Part shown: in pieces, positions 8,078 to 16,365 of the stretch
Layout: each line of letters starts with the position of its first letter
Position numbering within the stretch: the stretch's first letter is position 1
Translations under genes and position numbers: made by a program
Notes under the pieces: model-generated
The model's database searches: none
Seen by the model: the letters and a program-made list of their open reading frames with translations, nothing else
What the model was told of the DNA's origin: nothing
From: Chloroflexota bacterium
GTDB taxonomy: Bacteria; Chloroflexota; Anaerolineae; UBA4142; SHND01
Direction: 5' to 3'
Length of the DNA stretch: 64,000 nucleotides
Assembly (NCBI GenBank): GCA_004295045.1
Contig: SHND01000030.1
Span: 1-64,000 of the forward strand

Positions 8078-8165
8078 AGCATGGCGGCAAAAATTGTACT
8101 ACCGAAAAAGACCAAAGACGAAAAGGTAAGGGCGATGATCGAACAGACACAGCAGTGGAATCATG
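8078..8165 (+). pseudogene. Relic 3' end of a B12-radical SAM gene
   Basis: The frame SMAAKIVLPKKTKDEKV, then RAMIEQTQQ, closely matches the C-terminal tail of the radical SAM protein ending at 5505 (SMAMKIVLPKKTKDDKV, QMIEETQQ). Nucleotide identity by eye is roughly 70 percent, mostly with third-position differences, so it is a diverged paralogue tail and not a recent duplication. A stop (TGA 8063) lies just upstream in frame, so no full gene remains. It marks the far edge of the island 5506-8077 (toxin-antitoxin genes, P450). Confidence 0.75.
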
Positions 8166-8195
8166 GTGTCATAAATTCCTTCTTGAGGCAGAAAA

Positions 8196-8480
8196 ATGGC
8201 AGAGACTTTTCGCACAACAGTAAAGTATGAGTTTATACGAGGGTCGACACGAGCGGAGCGGACATACACCTTCGACTATGTGTCTGTCCCGCCGTTGTCT
8301 ACTGGTCGGACGATTGAGGACGTCTTTCGCAAATCAATTGGGCGTAGTACCACTGCTCTCGTGAAGCAGGTTCTCACAGATTTGTATCGTTTTCTTGTTT
8401 TCAGCAATTATGCAAAATTTGATGATAATCATCGCGAGCGGTCGGAATCTTTAAAAGAACTAGATTCGCAATATCCTTAG
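8196..8480 (+). CDS. Hypothetical protein, probably 5' half of a frameshifted gene
   Basis: 94 residues from ATG 8196 (AAAAATGGCAGAG; weak ribosome site). A beta-rich first half (TTVKYEFIRGSTRAERTYTFDYV) is followed by a helical half (DVFRKSIGRSTTALVKQVLTDLYRFLVFSNYAKF). No family was recognised. The frame ends at TAG 8478-8480. The +1 frame opens at 8464 and continues for 67 protein-like codons to 8667, so this is probably the front part of a protein of about 155 residues, interrupted by a 1-bp insertion or 2-bp deletion (or programmed shift) between 8464 and 8480. Confidence 0.55.
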   Translation: MAETFRTTVKYEFIRGSTRAERTYTFDYVSVPPLSTGRTIEDVFRKSIGRSTTALVKQVLTDLYRFLVFSNYAKFDDNHRERSESLKELDSQYP

Positions 8481-8667
8481 CTGGGAAAATGGTGGAGGCG
8501 CAGAGTTTTGGCGCATCAAATCACAAGTCACAATCAACAAATACACTTGGCGCAGTCGTATATTTGTTGATGAATTCAAAGAACTCGAAGGAAACCAATC
8601 AGGTTCTTGGCGGAATCTTGGTGGCTATGCTCTCTCACAAAAAATTCACCAAGCCCTCAAGGATTGA
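8464..8667 (+). pseudogene. 3' half of the same frameshifted hypothetical gene
   Basis: No start codon begins this frame. It reads ILSWENGGGAEFWRIKSQ, VTINKYTWRSRIFVDEF, KELEGNQSGSWRNLGGY and ALSQKIHQALKD, then TGA 8665-8667. The composition is protein-like (Trp, Gly, amphipathic C-terminal helix) and it continues the gene starting at 8196 without a gap. The alternative frame across this stretch (from 8489) is low in structure and is treated as a shadow. Function unknown. Confidence 0.5.
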
Positions 8668-8693
8668 TGCGGAAATGTGAGTACGGCTTGCGG

Positions 8694-10109
8694 ATGAAAT
8701 CATTCTTCAATTTCGGAAAATCCAATTCCTCGCCCAAGGCGAGCAGTGACGGCATCAAACGTCTCTGGGTTGACTTGGGCGACGCGGGCGTTTTTGTGTA
8801 TCCCGCCGGCGCGCACGACCGCTGGCAAGACCATGGGCTTGGCTTGCTGCGAACGATTATGCGCGACAACGGCATCGAGACGGATATGTTCTCGCTGCGC
8901 TCGCTGAAAAAATGGGACGAGCTGCCCAAGCGTTTGGAAGGGTATGACCAACTCATCCTGAACATCCGCAGCTATACGTATCCGTTCGCGTACAAAGCCG
9001 CGAAAACATTCAAGCAGGTGAATCCGAACGGTTTGGTCATCACCGGCGGAATGCACGCGACCGTTGCGCCGGACGAGATGGAAAACGTGCCCGAGTTTGA
9101 TTACATCTGCGGCGGGCCCGGCGAAAATACAATCGTTGATTTGGTACGAGACCCGAAAGCATTTCCGCGCCAAGTGATGGGTGTCGGCGCGAAAAGTATG
9201 TCCGACTGGCCCATGATGGATCGCACCATGTGGCCCAATCCCAAGTTAAAAGATTTTCCGTGGCCCCTCGAACCCGAATGCGGTTGGGGACCCGGACCAG
9301 TGGCGACGATTCTGACCTCGCGCGTGTGTCCGTGGCAGTGTGTGTTTTGCAATGAATCGTCGTACATTGCCAACATGGGGCGCAAAAGCGTTGACCAAGT
9401 GATTGACGAATTAAATTTCCTCGATGAAAAATATGGTCCGCTCGGTTCGGTGGTCATTCACGATTCGATGTTTTTTCAACATCCCGCGTGGCTGCGCGAA
9501 TGGCTGGAAAAATATCCGCGCAAAGCGCGAAAAACGTGGCCCTATTGGGCGGCGGGACGCAGCGACACGGTGCGTCAATGGCCAGATTTATTTGAAGCAC
9601 TCGTGCGCGAAACGAATTGGAATATTATCTCGATTGGTTTTGAATCGGGCAGCGATCGCGTGTTAAAAATTTTGAATAAAGAATGTACCGCCGAAGACAA
9701 CATCATTGCGATCGAGCATTTGAACCGCATTGGCGATTCGATGGAACGCGCCGGGCAGGACCCACCGAAATTTTGGGCGAACATCATGCTCGGCATTCCC
9801 GGCGAGCGTCCCGAAGACGCCTTTGAAACGATGCGGATGCTTAAACGGATGAAACGCGTGCTCCCTTCAATCTCGTATTACGCGCCATACCCCGGTTCGC
9901 TGCTCGGCTATCAATTGATTGCCGAAGGCAAAAGTTTAATGTCCAAAGAAAATTATCATCGCTATCCCAACGATGAAAAATTAAAGGGCATTGATTACGC
10001 GTTCTATAATGATTTGATGGCGGGAAAATTTGACGCGGAAATTAACAAGGGTTTGAATGGCAACGCGCGCGGCGCGGAAGTTTATACGGGTCAGTTGATC
10101 AAAGCATGA
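8694..10109 (+). CDS. B12-binding radical SAM protein (3 of 3)
   Basis: 471 residues from ATG 8694; upstream in-frame codons to 8607 are not protein-like. The N-terminal cobalamin-binding-like domain (about 15-150) contains LGLLRTIMRDNGIETDMF, VITGGMHATVAPDEM and CGGPGENT. The radical SAM motif is C212-x3-C216-x2-C219 (SRVCPWQCVFC), followed by HDSMFFQHP, SIGFESGSDRV, LGIPGERPED and YYAPYPGSLLG. It is a more distant relative of the two other B12-radical SAM proteins here, so the three probably catalyse different steps. ATGA overlap (10106-10109) couples it to a small unknown protein. Transcription appears to end at the terminator at 10357-10390. Substrate unknown. Confidence 0.9.
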   Translation: MKSFFNFGKSNSSPKASSDGIKRLWVDLGDAGVFVYPAGAHDRWQDHGLGLLRTIMRDNGIETDMFSLRSLKKWDELPKRLEGYDQLILNIRSYTYPFAYKAAKTFKQVNPNGLVITGGMHATVAPDEMENVPEFDYICGGPGENTIVDLVRDPKAFPRQVMGVGAKSMSDWPMMDRTMWPNPKLKDFPWPLEPECGWGPGPVATILTSRVCPWQCVFCNESSYIANMGRKSVDQVIDELNFLDEKYGPLGSVVIHDSMFFQHPAWLREWLEKYPRKARKTWPYWAAGRSDTVRQWPDLFEALVRETNWNIISIGFESGSDRVLKILNKECTAEDNIIAIEHLNRIGDSMERAGQDPPKFWANIMLGIPGERPEDAFETMRMLKRMKRVLPSISYYAPYPGSLLGYQLIAEGKSLMSKENYHRYPNDEKLKGIDYAFYNDLMAGKFDAEINKGLNGNARGAEVYTGQLIKA

Positions 10110-10312
10110 GCAGTTTCAACAATCCCCATCACATTTTTCTCTTTGAGATGACGAACGGCAAACAAAAGTTAGCGTATGGCGCGACCGCGCAAGACGCGTT
10201 TGAAAGTTTGCGCCTGCGTTTATCGGATCAAGAGATGCAGTTGGTTTTGCCGGACAAGTACATTCGCATCCCGCAGCGCGAGCTGCAAAAGCATGTACAC
10301 AATTTGGGATAG
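10106..10312 (+). CDS. Small hypothetical protein coupled to radical SAM gene
   Basis: 68 residues, overlapping the radical SAM stop by 4 bp and therefore very probably translated with it. Sequence: HHIFLFEMTNGKQKLAYGATAQDAFESLRLRLS, then DKYIRIPQRELQKHV. The middle (YGATAQDAFESLRLRL) looks like a beta-alpha unit that binds a partner, and it is possibly a small accessory or peptide substrate of the adjacent enzyme (inference; nothing in the sequence proves it). No Cys, no leader-peptide cleavage motif and no membrane segment. Confidence 0.65.
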   Translation: MSSFNNPHHIFLFEMTNGKQKLAYGATAQDAFESLRLRLSDQEMQLVLPDKYIRIPQRELQKHVHNLG

Positions 10313-10356
10313 GGATCGTTTGTCTGCATTGAATTTTCGAATCAGTAGACAGGTAG

Positions 10357-10390
10357 ACAGGCGCAGCCCTTGTCCGCCTGTTTTTGTTTT
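10357..10390 (+). terminator. Intrinsic terminator after radical SAM operon
   Basis: Stem ACAGGCG (10357-10363) pairs with CGCCTGT (10375-10381), followed by a T-rich tract TTTTGTTTT. The left arm contains the short word GTAGACAG, seen twice at 10345-10360. Confidence 0.8.
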
Positions 10391-10402
10391 CGCTCAAGTT
10401 GT

Positions 10403-10430
10403 TTGAGTCCATGCTGCGACGCGGTATAAT
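10403..10430 (+). promoter_or_regulatory. Promoter of the lipoprotein gene (possibly leaderless)
   Basis: TTGAGT (10403-10408), 16-bp spacer, TATAAT (10425-10430). The GTG start codon at 10438 is only 8 bp downstream of the -10 box, so the predicted transcription start coincides with the start codon and the mRNA would have almost no leader. Confidence 0.65.
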
Positions 10431-10437
10431 TTCACGC

Positions 10438-11289
10438 GTGAAATACGTATTAATTGCAGCAGCTGTTTGTCTTTTTTGTGGCTGCGCGGCGACGCCAACA
10501 TTACCCGCGCCAATCCCGACGATTGAAACCAATACGCCAGCGCCCACGCCCTTTCCCACTTCGATAGACACCTTTTACAACGCGCCCGCATCCTACACGC
10601 GCGATTTGGGCAAGCGCACGCAGACGATTCAGTTGGGCGTTAGCCCTGATTTTGCGGCACGTCCCGTCCTGCCGTTTTATGGATTGTCGCTCTCGGATGA
10701 AAAATTTGCAGAGCGTTTGTTTGAAGCCATCACCTATAATCATTTTTTTCGGTGGCAGGAAGCGGATTGGGCGAAACGTTCCAACGTCCGTTATGATGAT
10801 TTTACGCAGCGGCTCGCTGCCGGTGAAGATTTGAGCTATCCGGTGATGGATACTTCAACAGGTGGCGAACACGCGCAGATTCAGAAAGTCAATCCCGCGG
10901 CGGACATGAACATCTTGATGATTCCGCGCCATGACGGTTTCGTAACCTTTCCGGGTTCCGCCACCGATCCGGGGCTGAGCATCAAGAACACAATTCATGC
11001 CGATGGTTCAATCACGGTGCGCGTGCCGCTTGTGTACGCCCAGGTGATTTCGTACAAAAAGGGCAATCCTCAGATCCAGGACATTGCTCGCACGTCCATT
11101 TTGCTTGCGTTGATGGAGCTCGGTATTCCGCCTCACATCATCACAGCCAATGACCTCAAGGCGATTAATACTTGGTGGCAGACACAACCCGAAAAGAATT
11201 TGCATCAGTATCAATACGAGTATCTGAAAAAACTCTTGTCGGACCAAGACGGCAAATCAATTTTGCGCTTGTGGGATGAACAATCGTAA
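10438..11289 (+). CDS. Predicted lipoprotein, function unknown
   Basis: 283 residues from GTG 10438, placed so that a signal peptide [15 protein letters not shown] starts the protein. The lipobox-like FCGC predicts a lipidated Cys at about residue 17, hence export and membrane anchoring. A Pro/Thr-rich linker ([20 protein letters not shown]) follows, then a soluble domain of about 220 residues with no recognised motif. The linker style is common for surface lipoproteins of Gram-positive-like and Chloroflexota bacteria. It has its own promoter and lies directly before a SPASM radical SAM gene (2-bp gap), so the two are probably cotranscribed; the connection is unknown. Confidence 0.7.
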   Translation: MKYVLIAAAVCLFCGCAATPTLPAPIPTIETNTPAPTPFPTSIDTFYNAPASYTRDLGKRTQTIQLGVSPDFAARPVLPFYGLSLSDEKFAERLFEAITYNHFFRWQEADWAKRSNVRYDDFTQRLAAGEDLSYPVMDTSTGGEHAQIQKVNPAADMNILMIPRHDGFVTFPGSATDPGLSIKNTIHADGSITVRVPLVYAQVISYKKGNPQIQDIARTSILLALMELGIPPHIITANDLKAINTWWQTQPEKNLHQYQYEYLKKLLSDQDGKSILRLWDEQS

Positions 11290-11291
11290 TC

Positions 11292-12434
11292 ATGTTGACT
11301 TCTCTCTTACCCAAAATTCCGCTCTACTGGTCGTTTTATCGCAACGGCTATCCAAAGATGCTGCCCTTCAGCATCGTCATCAGCATTTCGTATCGCTGTA
11401 ATTCAAAATGCAAAACGTGCGATGTATGGCGCAAGCCAAACGACGACATGACGCTGGAAGAGTGGACGAAAACATTTCAACACATCGGGCGCGGTCCAAT
11501 TTACATGACGTTCACTGGCGGTGAACCTTTTCAGCGCAAAGATTTGCCCGAAATGGTCATCGCCGCGTATACGCATTGCCGCCCCGAATACATTACGATT
11601 CCGACAAATGGGATTTTGACGCCGCGCATTTTGGAGGGCGTGGACAAAATCTGTGAGAACGCGAAACATTCACGCATCGGCATCAATCTCTCGCTTGACG
11701 GGATCGGACAAGAGCATGATGAAATTCGTATGGTGCCGGGAAATTGGGAACGCGCAATGAAAACGTGGGCGGGATTAAAAGAATTACAAGCAAAACACAA
11801 GAATCTCGTCCTCTCCATCCACAGCGTCATCTCCAAATACAATATCAAACGTTTCCGCGAAATTTATCGCGACCTCCAGCCGTTAAAACCCGATTCGTAC
11901 ATTACCGAAGTCGCGGAAGAACGCGTCGAACTCGACACAGTTGGGATGGACATTACACCCATTGCGCGCGAGTACGGACCTATCGCGGATTTTTTGAGCG
12001 AACACGCGCGGAATACGCCCGCGCGCGGTTTTGCGCGTTTCACGCAAACGTTTCGCGCGCACTATTATCAACTCGCCAAGCGCACGTTGTTTGACCAAAC
12101 GCAGGCGATTCCCTGTTTCGCGGGTTGGGCGAGCGGACACATTGCGCCGAACGGCGATGTGTGGTCGTGCTGTATTCGCGCACAGCCCGTCGGCAATGTG
12201 CGACGCACGAATTATGATTTGCGTCCGATTTGGTTTGAAGAAGTTGGCACGATGCGAACCTTGAGAAAAAGCATCAAGAACAACGAGTGCGCGTGTCCGA
12301 TGGCGAACGCGAGTTATGCGAACATGCTGCTGCATCCACCAACGATTCTCCAAGTTGCGCGCGAATTGTTGACGCGTCCGAATGTGCCGTTGGAGAAACA
12401 TGGCATGGGTGAACCGATAGAGCTGGTGAATTAG
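11292..12434 (+). CDS. Radical SAM/SPASM-domain protein
   Basis: 380 residues. The radical SAM motif C36-x3-C40-x2-C43 ([11 protein letters not shown]) lies in an N-terminal TIM-barrel with [10 protein letters not shown] and NLSLDGIG. The C-terminal SPASM-like region ([19 protein letters not shown], then a Cys pair in [12 protein letters not shown]) would bind auxiliary Fe-S clusters. SPASM enzymes modify peptides or act in cofactor and lipid synthesis; this tail with MANASYANM is the type often annotated as B12-independent radical SAM in lipid or cell-surface clusters. No precursor peptide gene is evident nearby. It starts 2 bp after the lipoprotein and ends before a terminator-like hairpin. 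Confidence 0.88.
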   Translation: MLTSLLPKIPLYWSFYRNGYPKMLPFSIVISISYRCNSKCKTCDVWRKPNDDMTLEEWTKTFQHIGRGPIYMTFTGGEPFQRKDLPEMVIAAYTHCRPEYITIPTNGILTPRILEGVDKICENAKHSRIGINLSLDGIGQEHDEIRMVPGNWERAMKTWAGLKELQAKHKNLVLSIHSVISKYNIKRFREIYRDLQPLKPDSYITEVAEERVELDTVGMDITPIAREYGPIADFLSEHARNTPARGFARFTQTFRAHYYQLAKRTLFDQTQAIPCFAGWASGHIAPNGDVWSCCIRAQPVGNVRRTNYDLRPIWFEEVGTMRTLRKSIKNNECACPMANASYANMLLHPPTILQVARELLTRPNVPLEKHGMGEPIELVN

Positions 12435-12447
12435 AGGTTCGAGATTG

Positions 12448-12486
12448 AACGCGAGTCTATGTCAAGCTAGATTCGCGTTTCTATTT
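12448..12486 (+). terminator. Terminator-like hairpin before nuo operon
   Basis: AACGCGAGTCTA (12448-12459) pairs with TAGATTCGCGTT (12468-12479) with one G-T wobble and an 8-base loop, followed by TCTATTT. It closes the radical SAM/SPASM transcript before the nuo promoter. Confidence 0.65.
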
Positions 12487-12515
12487 CAAAAAAGTTTCCC
12501 TTATTTGTGAATCGC

Positions 12516-12544
12516 TTTACAATCAAAATGGGCGATGTTATAAT
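12516..12544 (+). promoter_or_regulatory. Promoter of the nuo operon
   Basis: TTTACA (12516-12521), exactly 17 bp, then TATAAT (12539-12544). The predicted leader of about 60 nt contains a GGGCGG/CCGCCC stem (12562-12591 region). This is the only strong promoter seen before the complex I genes. Confidence 0.8.
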
Positions 12545-12608
12545 TATCACAGAATTAGTGTAGGGGCGGTGGCTTGTCCCCGCCCGGTTCTTTGAAAAGT
12601 GTGAGTTT

Positions 12609-13151
12609 ATGCCGAATCAAGTAATCCCCGCAAATCAAATCCGCACACCCGAAGATAAATCAGGCGCGATGGGCACCGTCTTTTTCAAGTTGGAAGACGC
12701 GGTGCGTTGGGCGCGCACGAAATCTATGTGGCCCCTCTTGTTCGGGCTGGCGTGCTGCGCGATTGAAATGATGGCGACGTTCGCCTCGCACTTTGACCTC
12801 GCGCGCTTTGGCATGGAAGTGTATCGCGCCTCACCGCGCCAAGCGGATTTGATGATTGTGGCGGGGCGCGTCTCGCGCAAAATGGCGCCCGTCGTGCGTC
12901 AGCTGTACGACCAAATGCCTGAACCGAAATGGGTGATTGCGATGGGCGATTGCGCGTCGTGCGGCGGCGTCTACAACAATTACGCGATTTTGCAAGGCGT
13001 AGACGAAATTATTCCGGTGGACGTGTATGTTTCGGGCTGTCCGCCGCGTCCCGAAGCGTTGATGTACGGCATTTTGCAGCTTCACGAAAAAATCAGATCG
13101 GGCGAACCGCGCGGACAAATCAAGATCGAGAATTGGGGACTGCGAGGTTAA
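12609..13151 (+). CDS. nuoB: NADH-quinone oxidoreductase subunit B
   Basis: 180 residues, the N2 4Fe-4S subunit of complex I, which passes electrons to quinone at the interface with NuoD. The cluster ligands are present: the double Cys in LACCAIEMM, the Cys in GDCASCGG and the Cys in [10 protein letters not shown]. The 35-residue N-terminal extension is unremarkable. It is the first gene of an operon with a near-consensus promoter; nuoA, which usually precedes nuoB, is absent. The stop is followed after 2 bp by nuoCD. Confidence 0.96.
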   Translation: MPNQVIPANQIRTPEDKSGAMGTVFFKLEDAVRWARTKSMWPLLFGLACCAIEMMATFASHFDLARFGMEVYRASPRQADLMIVAGRVSRKMAPVVRQLYDQMPEPKWVIAMGDCASCGGVYNNYAILQGVDEIIPVDVYVSGCPPRPEALMYGILQLHEKIRSGEPRGQIKIENWGLRG

Positions 13152-13153
13152 GT

Positions 13154-15058
13154 ATGGCAGTCGCAACTCCGATTTCAGAAACCACAACCTTTCTCGTCAC
13201 TGACCCGGTCGCGCGCCTGCGCGAAAAATTCGGCGACAAAATTTTGAACGTCGCTGAATTTCGCGGCGAAACGACAATTACCGTCGCCCGCGAAAATCTG
13301 GTAGAGCTTACCACGATGCTGCGCGACGAACTGGGTTTTGACCAATTGGTGGATGTGTCCGCGCTCGATTGGTTTTTGCAGGCAAAGAACGCGCCGAATC
13401 CGGACGAACTTTTATTCGACGGCAAATCGCTCGACGAGATAGAGCCGTCCGCGCGTTTTCAAGTCCTCTACCATTTTCTTTCGCATTCGCTCAATGCGCG
13501 CATTCGCCTCACCGTGCATCTGAACGAGTCCGACGCGAATGTTCCCTCCGTGACGCCGCTTTATTCCGGCGCGAATTTTTTTGAACGCGAAGTGTACGAC
13601 ATGCTCGGCGTCAAATTTGTTGGGCATCCTTTCATGCGTCGGATCCTGATGCCCGACGATTGGAAGGGCTTTCCGCAGCGCAAAGATTACGCGCTCGGAT
13701 ATGAGACGGTTGAATTCACACACAACATTGATGCGATTGAAGCGCGCAAACCCAAAGCGATTCCGCCGCCTAAACCGCAAGAAGCGATTTTTGAAATTGA
13801 TGGCGAGAGCACCGAAATTCCAATCGGCGCGGGGATGACTGTTACTACGTCTGCCGTACAAGAATTTCAAGACCCGTCGAACGAAACGATGCTGATCAAT
13901 TTGGGTCCGCATCATCCTTCGACACACGGCGTTCTGCGCGTGGGAATGCAGATGGCGGGCGAAAAAATTGTGGGCGCGATGCCCGATGTGGGCTATTTGC
14001 ACACGGGCATTGAAAAGAACATGGAGTACAAAACGTACACCAAAGCGATTACGCTCACCGACCGCATGGATTATTTGTCGCCATTGTTCAACAATTTGGG
14101 CTTTTGCCTTGCGGTCGAAAGACTAATGGAGGTCCAAGTTCCCGAACGCGCGAACATTTTGCGCGTCCTCTTGTGCGAAATCAATCGTATCGCGTCACAT
14201 CTCGTCGCCGTCGGCACGAACGCGATGGACATTGGCGCCGTCAGCATGTTCACGTACGCCTTTCGCGAACGCGAATACGCGCTCGATATTTTTGAAATGG
14301 TGAGCGGCGCGCGCATGATGACGACCTACTTTCGCATCGGCGGCTGCGCGCTCGACGTGCCGATGGGTTTTTCGGACAAGGTGCGCGAGTTTGTGCCGAT
14401 GATCAAGCGTCGCATTGAAGAATATCGCGCCTTGCTCGACAAGAATCCGATTTGGGTTGAACGCACGCGCGGAGTGGGCGAATACACGCGCGAAGATGCG
14501 CTGCAATTGTCATTGACAGGTCCGTTATTGCGAGCGACGGGCGTGAATTGGGATTTGCGCAAACAGCAGCCGTACTGTGGATATGAAACGTACGAATTCG
14601 ATGTTCCCATCAACGAACAATCCAACAAGGGCGACATTTACGAATTGTATCTGTTAAAGATTTTGGAAATGGAACAATCGCTGCGCATCATCGAGCAATC
14701 GCTGGAACGCCTAAACATTACCGCAGGTCCCGTCATTACCACTGACCGCAAAGTCGCTCCGCCGCCCAAAGAGGAATTGAACGTGAGCATGGAGGCATTG
14801 ATCCACCATTTCAAACTTTGGACGGAAGGATTCAAACCGCCGGTCGGTTATGTGTATCAAGCGATTGAATCACCGCGCGGTGAATTGGGTTTTATGGTTT
14901 CTTCCGATGGCACCAACAAACCACATCGCGTCCGCGTCCGCGCGCCCAGTTTTGCGAATTTGCAGCTGCTCGGACACGTCGCCCCCGGTTATACGATTTC
15001 CGACATGGTGGGGCTGATTGCGATGACAGATATTGTGTTGGGGGACGTTGACCGGTAA
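13154..15058 (+). CDS. nuoCD: NADH-quinone oxidoreductase subunits C and D, fused
   Basis: 634 residues from ATG 13154. Residues about 25-200 are NuoC (30-kDa subunit: YSGANFFEREVYDMLGVKF, PDDWKGFPQRKDY). A Pro-rich linker (KPKAIPPPKPQE) of about 50 residues follows, then NuoD (49-kDa subunit: INLGPHHPSTHGVLRV, HTGIEKNMEYKT, DRMDYLSPL, ending IVLGDVDR), which forms the quinone site with NuoB. The C-D fusion is known from enterobacteria and some other phyla. Upstream codons in the same frame overlap nuoB in another frame and are not used. TAA overlaps the nuoF ATG by 1 bp. Confidence 0.95.
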   Translation: MAVATPISETTTFLVTDPVARLREKFGDKILNVAEFRGETTITVARENLVELTTMLRDELGFDQLVDVSALDWFLQAKNAPNPDELLFDGKSLDEIEPSARFQVLYHFLSHSLNARIRLTVHLNESDANVPSVTPLYSGANFFEREVYDMLGVKFVGHPFMRRILMPDDWKGFPQRKDYALGYETVEFTHNIDAIEARKPKAIPPPKPQEAIFEIDGESTEIPIGAGMTVTTSAVQEFQDPSNETMLINLGPHHPSTHGVLRVGMQMAGEKIVGAMPDVGYLHTGIEKNMEYKTYTKAITLTDRMDYLSPLFNNLGFCLAVERLMEVQVPERANILRVLLCEINRIASHLVAVGTNAMDIGAVSMFTYAFREREYALDIFEMVSGARMMTTYFRIGGCALDVPMGFSDKVREFVPMIKRRIEEYRALLDKNPIWVERTRGVGEYTREDALQLSLTGPLLRATGVNWDLRKQQPYCGYETYEFDVPINEQSNKGDIYELYLLKILEMEQSLRIIEQSLERLNITAGPVITTDRKVAPPPKEELNVSMEALIHHFKLWTEGFKPPVGYVYQAIESPRGELGFMVSSDGTNKPHRVRVRAPSFANLQLLGHVAPGYTISDMVGLIAMTDIVLGDVDR

Positions 15059-16320
15059 TGGATAAAATCATTCTCCGCAATCAAGACATTCCTGATATTT
15101 CCGACATTGACGTGTACGAACGCAATGGCGGTTACGAGGCGTTGAAACGCGCGGTTCAAGGCATGACGCCCGATCAAGTGACCGACGCGGTAAAAATATC
15201 CGGTTTGAAAGGACGCGGTGGCGCAGGTTTTCCAACGGGCTTGAAATGGAGTTTTCTGCCAAAGGGCGTGTTCCCGCGTTATCTCGTAGTCAATGCCGAT
15301 GAATCGGAACCCGGAACGTTCAAAGACCGCGAGATCATGGAAAAAAATCCACACCAATTTATTGAAGGGGTGATCATTTCCGCGTACGCGATCCAAAGCC
15401 ATCACGCGTTCATTTACATTCGCGGGGAATATCCTGCGGCGGCGCGCATTCTCGAAGAAGCGATTGAAGCGGCGCGCGCGCGCGGTTATGTTGGTGAGCA
15501 GGTATTGGGCGGCGATTACAAAGTCGAAATCACGGTGCATCGCGGCGCGGGCGCGTACATTTGCGGCGAAGAAACTGCGATGCTCGATTCACTCGAAGGG
15601 AAATTGGGAATGCCGCGCGTAAAACCGCCATTTCCCGCCGTCGTCGGTCTGTACGGCAAGCCCACCGTCATCAACAATGTTGAGACGCTCGCAAACGTTC
15701 CCCCAATCATTGACAAGGGCGCAGAATGGTACAAAAGCATCGGCACGGAAAAATCATCCGGTCCGAAAATTTTTTGTGTCAGTGGTCATGTGAATCGTCC
15801 GGGCAATTACGAAGCGGCGCTCGGTTCCATCACGCTGCGCGACTTGATTTTTGGCAAAGAGTATGCGCAAGGCGTGCGCGGCAACAAGAACGTCAAAGCG
15901 ATTCTCACCGCCGGCGCAAGCGCGCCAATGCTCACCGCGCAGCATCTCGACACGAAACTCGATTACGAGGCAATTGCCGCCGCGGGTTCTATCCTTGGCT
16001 CGGCGTCCATCATCGTGCTGGACGAGGACACCGACATTCCATGGGCGACGCAAAAGATGAGCGAATTTTTCAAGCACGAGTCGTGTGGCAAATGCACGCC
16101 GTGCCGCGAAGGGACGTATTGGCTGCTCGTATTGATGCAACGCGTGAACGAAGGCAAAGCGTCTATGCAAGATATTGAAATGCTGTCAGTGGTTTCGTCG
16201 CAAATAATGGGGCGCACCCTTTGCCCGCTGGGCGAATTTGCCACGTCGCCGGTGACGGGTTCGTTGAAATGGTTCAAGAACGAGTATGAGGCGAAGGTGA
16301 AGGGGAATGGACATTCGTAG
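15058..16320 (+). CDS. nuoF: NADH-quinone oxidoreductase subunit F (NADH-binding)
   Basis: 420 residues, the flavoprotein that takes electrons from NADH. The FMN/NADH-binding loop GRGGAGFPTGLKW, the second glycine-rich segment GAGAYICGEETAML, and the N3 cluster motif ESCGKCTPCREGTYW with the distal Cys in TLCPLGEF are all complete. NuoE, its normal 2Fe-2S partner, is not encoded in this window. It is followed not by nuoG but by an MNT-HEPN gene with a 45-bp gap. Confidence 0.96.
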   Translation: MDKIILRNQDIPDISDIDVYERNGGYEALKRAVQGMTPDQVTDAVKISGLKGRGGAGFPTGLKWSFLPKGVFPRYLVVNADESEPGTFKDREIMEKNPHQFIEGVIISAYAIQSHHAFIYIRGEYPAAARILEEAIEAARARGYVGEQVLGGDYKVEITVHRGAGAYICGEETAMLDSLEGKLGMPRVKPPFPAVVGLYGKPTVINNVETLANVPPIIDKGAEWYKSIGTEKSSGPKIFCVSGHVNRPGNYEAALGSITLRDLIFGKEYAQGVRGNKNVKAILTAGASAPMLTAQHLDTKLDYEAIAAAGSILGSASIIVLDEDTDIPWATQKMSEFFKHESCGKCTPCREGTYWLLVLMQRVNEGKASMQDIEMLSVVSSQIMGRTLCPLGEFATSPVTGSLKWFKNEYEAKVKGNGHS

Positions 16321-16365
16321 AAGGTAGATAGGGATACACGGAAACAGGTAGGACGATCTTTGGAA

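Noticed and set aside
8489..8680. 63-residue open frame
   Set aside because: The overlapping frame 8464-8667 is far more protein-like and continues the gene at 8196; this one is Ser/Asn-rich without structure.
12929..13153. Extension of nuoCD upstream of ATG 13154
   Set aside because: These codons overlap nuoB in another frame, read as Arg-rich noise, and have no homology to NuoC.
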